This document shows positions 60,977 to 64,000 of a stretch of DNA of 64,000 bases, piece by piece. Below the pieces are notes generated by a model, which saw only the letters and a program-made list of their open reading frames with translations, was not told the DNA's origin and ran no database searches. The stretch lies in assembly GCF_003544915.1 (NCBI RefSeq), contig NZ_CP032097.1:2294001-2358000 (forward strand), in the 5' to 3' direction. The translations under genes were made by a program, and so were the position numbers. Each line of letters starts with the position of its first letter. Position 1 is the stretch's first letter. Source of the stretch: Arcobacter ellisii. Lineage in GTDB: Bacteria > Campylobacterota > Campylobacteria > Campylobacterales > Arcobacteraceae.

Positions 60977-62506
60977 TTAATTTAATAAGTTTTTTGCAAA
61001 TTCAATGGCTTCAGAAGTTACATTCTCACCACTTATCATCCTTGCAATCTCATTAACTCTTTCTTGGTCATTTAATAATTTTACTGTAGATATACCACTA
61101 TTTTTATCTACTAAAAAATGTTGGTTGGCACTTGAAGTTAATTGTGGTTGGTGTGAAATTGCAAATATTTGGTAAGAGTTACTTAATTTTGTAAGTACCT
61201 TTGATATTGCATCACTCTCTTTTCCACTTAAATTTGCATCAATCTCATCTAAAAATAAAATTCCATTATCAACAATATCAAATTCACTCATAGATGTTAA
61301 AAGTGCTAATCTTAACCTATTATATTCACCAGAACTAATAGTTTCTAAAGCTACACCATTTAGTTCAAATAAAACTTCATCTATTCCTGTGAAATCCAAA
61401 TTTTTTTCTTTTATAATTATTTTTGCATTACTTAAATATAAAAATTTTAAATACTCATTTATTTTCTCTTCTAAAATCAAAACTGTCTCTTTTCTATATT
61501 TTGATATTTCTAAAGAGTATTTATCTATTTTATTATTTAATTCTTCATATTTTTTTTCTAACTTTTCTTTTTGAAAAAAGATATTTTCATAAGATTCTAA
61601 CTCAATTTTTTTCTCTTCTTTATATTTTAAACACTCTTCAATTGAACCAAATCTTTTTTGTAAAGATGATAGTTTTTCAATTCTATCTAAAACTTTTTCG
61701 ATATTTGTATCTTCTAATTCATGTAAAGAATCACTAAACTTTTCAAAAATATTATTTAGTTCATTCATTGCTTCATCAAAAAAGTTTGAATCAACTTCCA
61801 TTAGTTCTAAAGCATTTATTACACTATGATTAAATTCAAATATTGGTGATGCTTTTTTTATTGCAACTTCAACTTTCTCTTTTTTTGCTAATTTCTTTTT
61901 TAAAGAATTTAACTCTTCATATTCATCAATACTTGGATTTATTTGTTCAATTTTATCAATTTCAAATTTTGCAAACTCTTTTAAATCTTCAAGTTTTTTT
62001 TCATCTTCTTTTATTTTTTCTAACTCTTTTTTTGTTTTGATTAGCTCTTTATATAAACTATCAAAACTATCTTTTAGTTCTTTAAATTCAACTTTATTTT
62101 TTGATGTCAATTTATCTAAAAAATCAATCAATTTTGGACTATCAAATTCAGAAGTATCTTTCAAATTTAAGTGTTTAATTAGTTTTGTAGAAAAATCAAA
62201 AAGATTCTTTTTTGATATAGTTTGATTATTTAAAAAATATCTAACCTTATCTTTTTTAATACTTTTTATAATAATTTCATCTTGTATAGAAATATCAAAA
62301 GCTTCATCACAAATATTTGTATCACTTAAAATAACTTCACCAATATTTGCTTTTACTTCACTCAGGGCAAATAATGACAAAATTGCTTGCATTAAAATAG
62401 ATTTTCCAGCACCACTTGGTCCTGTAAAAATATTTAATCCTTTATCAAACTCTAAATCAATTTCATCAAATGACAAACAATCTTTTAAATAAACTCTTGT
62501 AATCAA
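60977..62506 (-). CDS. recN: DNA repair ATPase RecN
   Basis: The 509-residue SMC-like protein has Walker A GPSGAGKS at about 29-36, a long central coiled coil (about 140-340), the signature SSGEYNRLRLAL near 387-398, and Walker B ILFLDEIDANLSGKE near 415-429. RecN acts in double-strand break repair. It is shorter than E. coli RecN (553) mainly in the coiled coil. It lies 3 bases downstream of nadK. Confidence 0.93.
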   Translation of the reverse strand: MITRVYLKDCLSFDEIDLEFDKGLNIFTGPSGAGKSILMQAILSLFALSEVKANIGEVILSDTNICDEAFDISIQDEIIIKSIKKDKVRYFLNNQTISKKNLFDFSTKLIKHLNLKDTSEFDSPKLIDFLDKLTSKNKVEFKELKDSFDSLYKELIKTKKELEKIKEDEKKLEDLKEFAKFEIDKIEQINPSIDEYEELNSLKKKLAKKEKVEVAIKKASPIFEFNHSVINALELMEVDSNFFDEAMNELNNIFEKFSDSLHELEDTNIEKVLDRIEKLSSLQKRFGSIEECLKYKEEKKIELESYENIFFQKEKLEKKYEELNNKIDKYSLEISKYRKETVLILEEKINEYLKFLYLSNAKIIIKEKNLDFTGIDEVLFELNGVALETISSGEYNRLRLALLTSMSEFDIVDNGILFLDEIDANLSGKESDAISKVLTKLSNSYQIFAISHQPQLTSSANQHFLVDKNSGISTVKLLNDQERVNEIARMISGENVTSEAIEFAKNLLN

Positions 62507-62509
62507 TTT

Positions 62510-63376
62510 TTAGTTTCCCCATCTTAATTTTTCATTTAAAACTTCAAAATAATTTCTTTGAATTCTATGTAACATTTTTGCTTTTTTATTTGCAATTTTT
62601 ATTTTTATTGATTGATTTTGTTCAATTTCATAAATATCTTGACCATCCACAATCACAACAGCACCTTGATTATCCATAATTTTAAACTCTATTTCAAAAT
62701 CTGCTGGCATCACAAGTGGTCTTTGTGTTAATGAATGAGGAGCAACTGGTGTAACTATAAAAGCCTCTGTTAGAGGATAAACAATTGGACCACCAACGGA
62801 TAAATTATAAGCTGTTGAACCAGTTGGTGTAGAAATAATTACCCCATCACCATAATATGTATTAAAAGATTTTCCATCTATTTTTCCTTTTATTTTTATC
62901 ATAGAAGAGATAGATTTTCTTGAAATTACAATATCATTAAAAGCAACAAATTTGTTTAAATTTACACTTCCTTCAACCATCATTCTATTATCAATTTTAT
63001 ATATATTATTTTTTAAATCTTCAATAAATTTAGGTAATTGTTCCATTGAAATATCTGTTAAAAAACCTAATGTTCCAAGATTTATTCCAAGAACTGGTTT
63101 ATCATATTTAAAAGATTTTCTAACTACTGAAAGTAAAGTTCCATCTCCACCAACTGATATTAAAAAATCTACTTTTTTACACAACTCTTCTAGGGATAAA
63201 CCTTCTAAACCTATCATATTTGCTGAGTTATTTTCAAGTAATATTTCTATATTTGAGTATTCAAATAACTTTTTAATTTCATCAAAAGTCTTCTTTAATT
63301 CTGGACTTGAAGGTCTTAAAATAACCCCTGCTGTTTTAATAGTTGGTAAAAGTTCAACATTTTTTTCAATTCTCAA
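62510..63376 (-). CDS. nadK: NAD kinase
   Basis: The 288-residue protein has the GGDGTLL motif (near 94-100) and NLGTLGFLTD near 119-128, hallmarks of NAD kinase, and a later SVGGPIVYP segment. It phosphorylates NAD to NADP using ATP or polyphosphate. The start is TTG at 63376. NadK and RecN are adjacent in many bacteria, and the two form an operon here. Confidence 0.95.
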   Translation of the reverse strand: MRIEKNVELLPTIKTAGVILRPSSPELKKTFDEIKKLFEYSNIEILLENNSANMIGLEGLSLEELCKKVDFLISVGGDGTLLSVVRKSFKYDKPVLGINLGTLGFLTDISMEQLPKFIEDLKNNIYKIDNRMMVEGSVNLNKFVAFNDIVISRKSISSMIKIKGKIDGKSFNTYYGDGVIISTPTGSTAYNLSVGGPIVYPLTEAFIVTPVAPHSLTQRPLVMPADFEIEFKIMDNQGAVVIVDGQDIYEIEQNQSIKIKIANKKAKMLHRIQRNYFEVLNEKLRWGN

Positions 63377-63461
63377 GTTTTATCCATTTTTTAAATTCAT
63401 TTAAAATATTTGATTTATTCTATCCAATTAAATATAAAATAACTTAAATAAATTTAATTCA

Positions 63462-63498
63462 AAAAAAAAGGGATATGCTAATGCACATCCCTTTTTTA
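63462..63498 (-). terminator. Strong Rho-independent terminator after fusA
   Basis: GGGATATGC (63470-63478), loop TAAT and GCACATCCC (63483-63491) form a 9-bp stem with one G-T wobble on the minus strand. Nine A residues at 63461-63469 become a T tract on the minus strand. Arms extend with A/T pairs. Confidence 0.85.
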
Positions 63499-63516
63499 TT
63501 TTAAGAAAAGTTAAAA

Positions 63517-64000
63517 TTAACCATTTCTCTTTTTAATAATTTCTTCAGAAACATTTTTTGGAACTTCTGAATAGTTATCAAAAATCATTGAGTATGTAGC
63601 TCTACCTTGAGACATAGATCTTAAGTCTGTAGAGTATCCGAACATTTCAGATAATGGAATCATTGCAGTAACTAATTTGATACCTGCTCTGTCGTCCATA
63701 GATTGAACTTGTCCTCTTCTTTTATTACAATCCCCAATAACATCTCCCATATAATCTTCAGGAGTTTCAATTTCAACTTTCATAATTGGCTCTAAAATAA
63801 CAGCTTGAGCAGCTGCACTTCTACAAGCTTGTTTGAATCCCATAGAAGCAGCTAATTTAAACGCCATTTCAGATGAGTCAACGTCGTGGTAAGAACCGTC
63901 ATAAACAGTAACTTCAATATCAACCATTGGATATCCAGCTAAAATACCACCTTGCATTGCTTCAAAACAACCTTTTTCAACAGCAGGAATATACTCTTTT
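63517..64000 (-). CDS. fusA: Elongation factor G, 3' part (5' outside window)
   Basis: The frame is open to the window edge, so only the C-terminal 161 residues are visible. [40 protein letters not shown]-like and [18 protein letters not shown] are EF-G domain IV/V signatures (the second is written ...[20 protein letters not shown] in this protein). EF-G drives ribosomal translocation. The gene ends 18 bases before a strong terminator. Confidence 0.97.
   Translation of the reverse strand, partial: KEYIPAVEKGCFEAMQGGILAGYPMVDIEVTVYDGSYHDVDSSEMAFKLAASMGFKQACRSAAAQAVILEPIMKVEIETPEDYMGDVIGDCNKRRGQVQSMDDRAGIKLVTAMIPLSEMFGYSTDLRSMSQGRATYSMIFDNYSEVPKNVSEEIIKKRNG

Noticed and set aside
1-64000. tRNA, rRNA, CRISPR arrays, insertion sequences, prophage or attachment sites
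   Set aside because: Intergenic gaps are all under about 200 bases and none shows cloverleaf structure, spaced repeats or transposase coding.

Overview
The window is an AT-rich chromosomal segment of a Campylobacterota bacterium, most likely an Arcobacter relative. The evidence is protein-level resemblance, a housekeeping block whose order I recall from Campylobacter jejuni (U32 peptidase, purE, glutaredoxin-like, glyQ, NIF3, zinc-ribbon protein, waaA, rluA-type, ffh, rpsP, KH protein, rimM), and chemoreceptors with C-terminal zinc-binding (CZB) domains. Genes are densely packed, many starts are TTG, and no gene-free stretch exceeds 300 bases. I see no tRNA, rRNA, CRISPR array, prophage or insertion sequence.

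Region 1 (1-5.5 kb, + strand) is carbon metabolism: a partial CitE-like protein, a double-hotdog MaoC hydratase, a second CitE-like lyase and a one-chain class I fumarase. The first three resemble the Mcl2/Mch/Mcl1 set of the beta-methylmalyl-CoA branch (ethylmalonyl-CoA or 3-hydroxypropionate type pathways). A DUF5718-like protein follows.

Region 2 (5.5-9.1 kb) holds a chemoreceptor with a NIT-like sensor and a CZB domain, and a mechanosensitive channel with a C-terminal zinc ribbon.

Region 3 (9.1-47.7 kb) is dominated by one minus-strand run of 38 genes from cheY (45.36 kb) to a flavin reductase (9.10 kb), with no intergenic gap above 78 bases. It encodes most of a flagellum: export gate and ATPase (FlhA, FlhB, FliR, FliI, FliH), rod (FlgB, FlgC, FlgF, FliE, FlgJ), two FlgE-type hook proteins, FlgD, FliK, FlgL, MS ring and switch (FliF, FliG, FliN, FliY), stator (MotA/MotB of PomA/PomB-like sequence), FlhF/FlhG, CheY and a CheZ-like phosphatase. 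It also has two large periplasmic TPR proteins and several small unknowns. FlgG and two unknown genes leave from the other side of a divergent promoter region next to cheY. FliM, FliP, FliQ, FlgK, FlgH, FlgI, flagellin, FliA and RpoN are not in the window. The last six genes of the run (BatD-like, HlyD-like, molybdopterin oxidoreductase, MFS transporter, a small unknown and a flavin reductase) are not flagellar.

Region 4 (47.7-57.9 kb, minus strand) is the conserved housekeeping block. trmD and rplS, which I would expect after rimM, are missing, and a GT9-like glycosyltransferase lies between purE and the U32 gene.

Region 5 (58.0-64.0 kb, minus strand) holds a second chemoreceptor with two Cache modules, a CZB domain and a C-terminal EWESF peptide resembling the CheR/CheB tether, then recN, nadK and the 3' part of fusA. 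The most notable novelty candidates are the CheZ-like protein with repeated FliM-like peptides, the TPR pair, the hairpins flanking the hook gene, the unknown pair after flgG, and the methylmalyl-CoA-like module.
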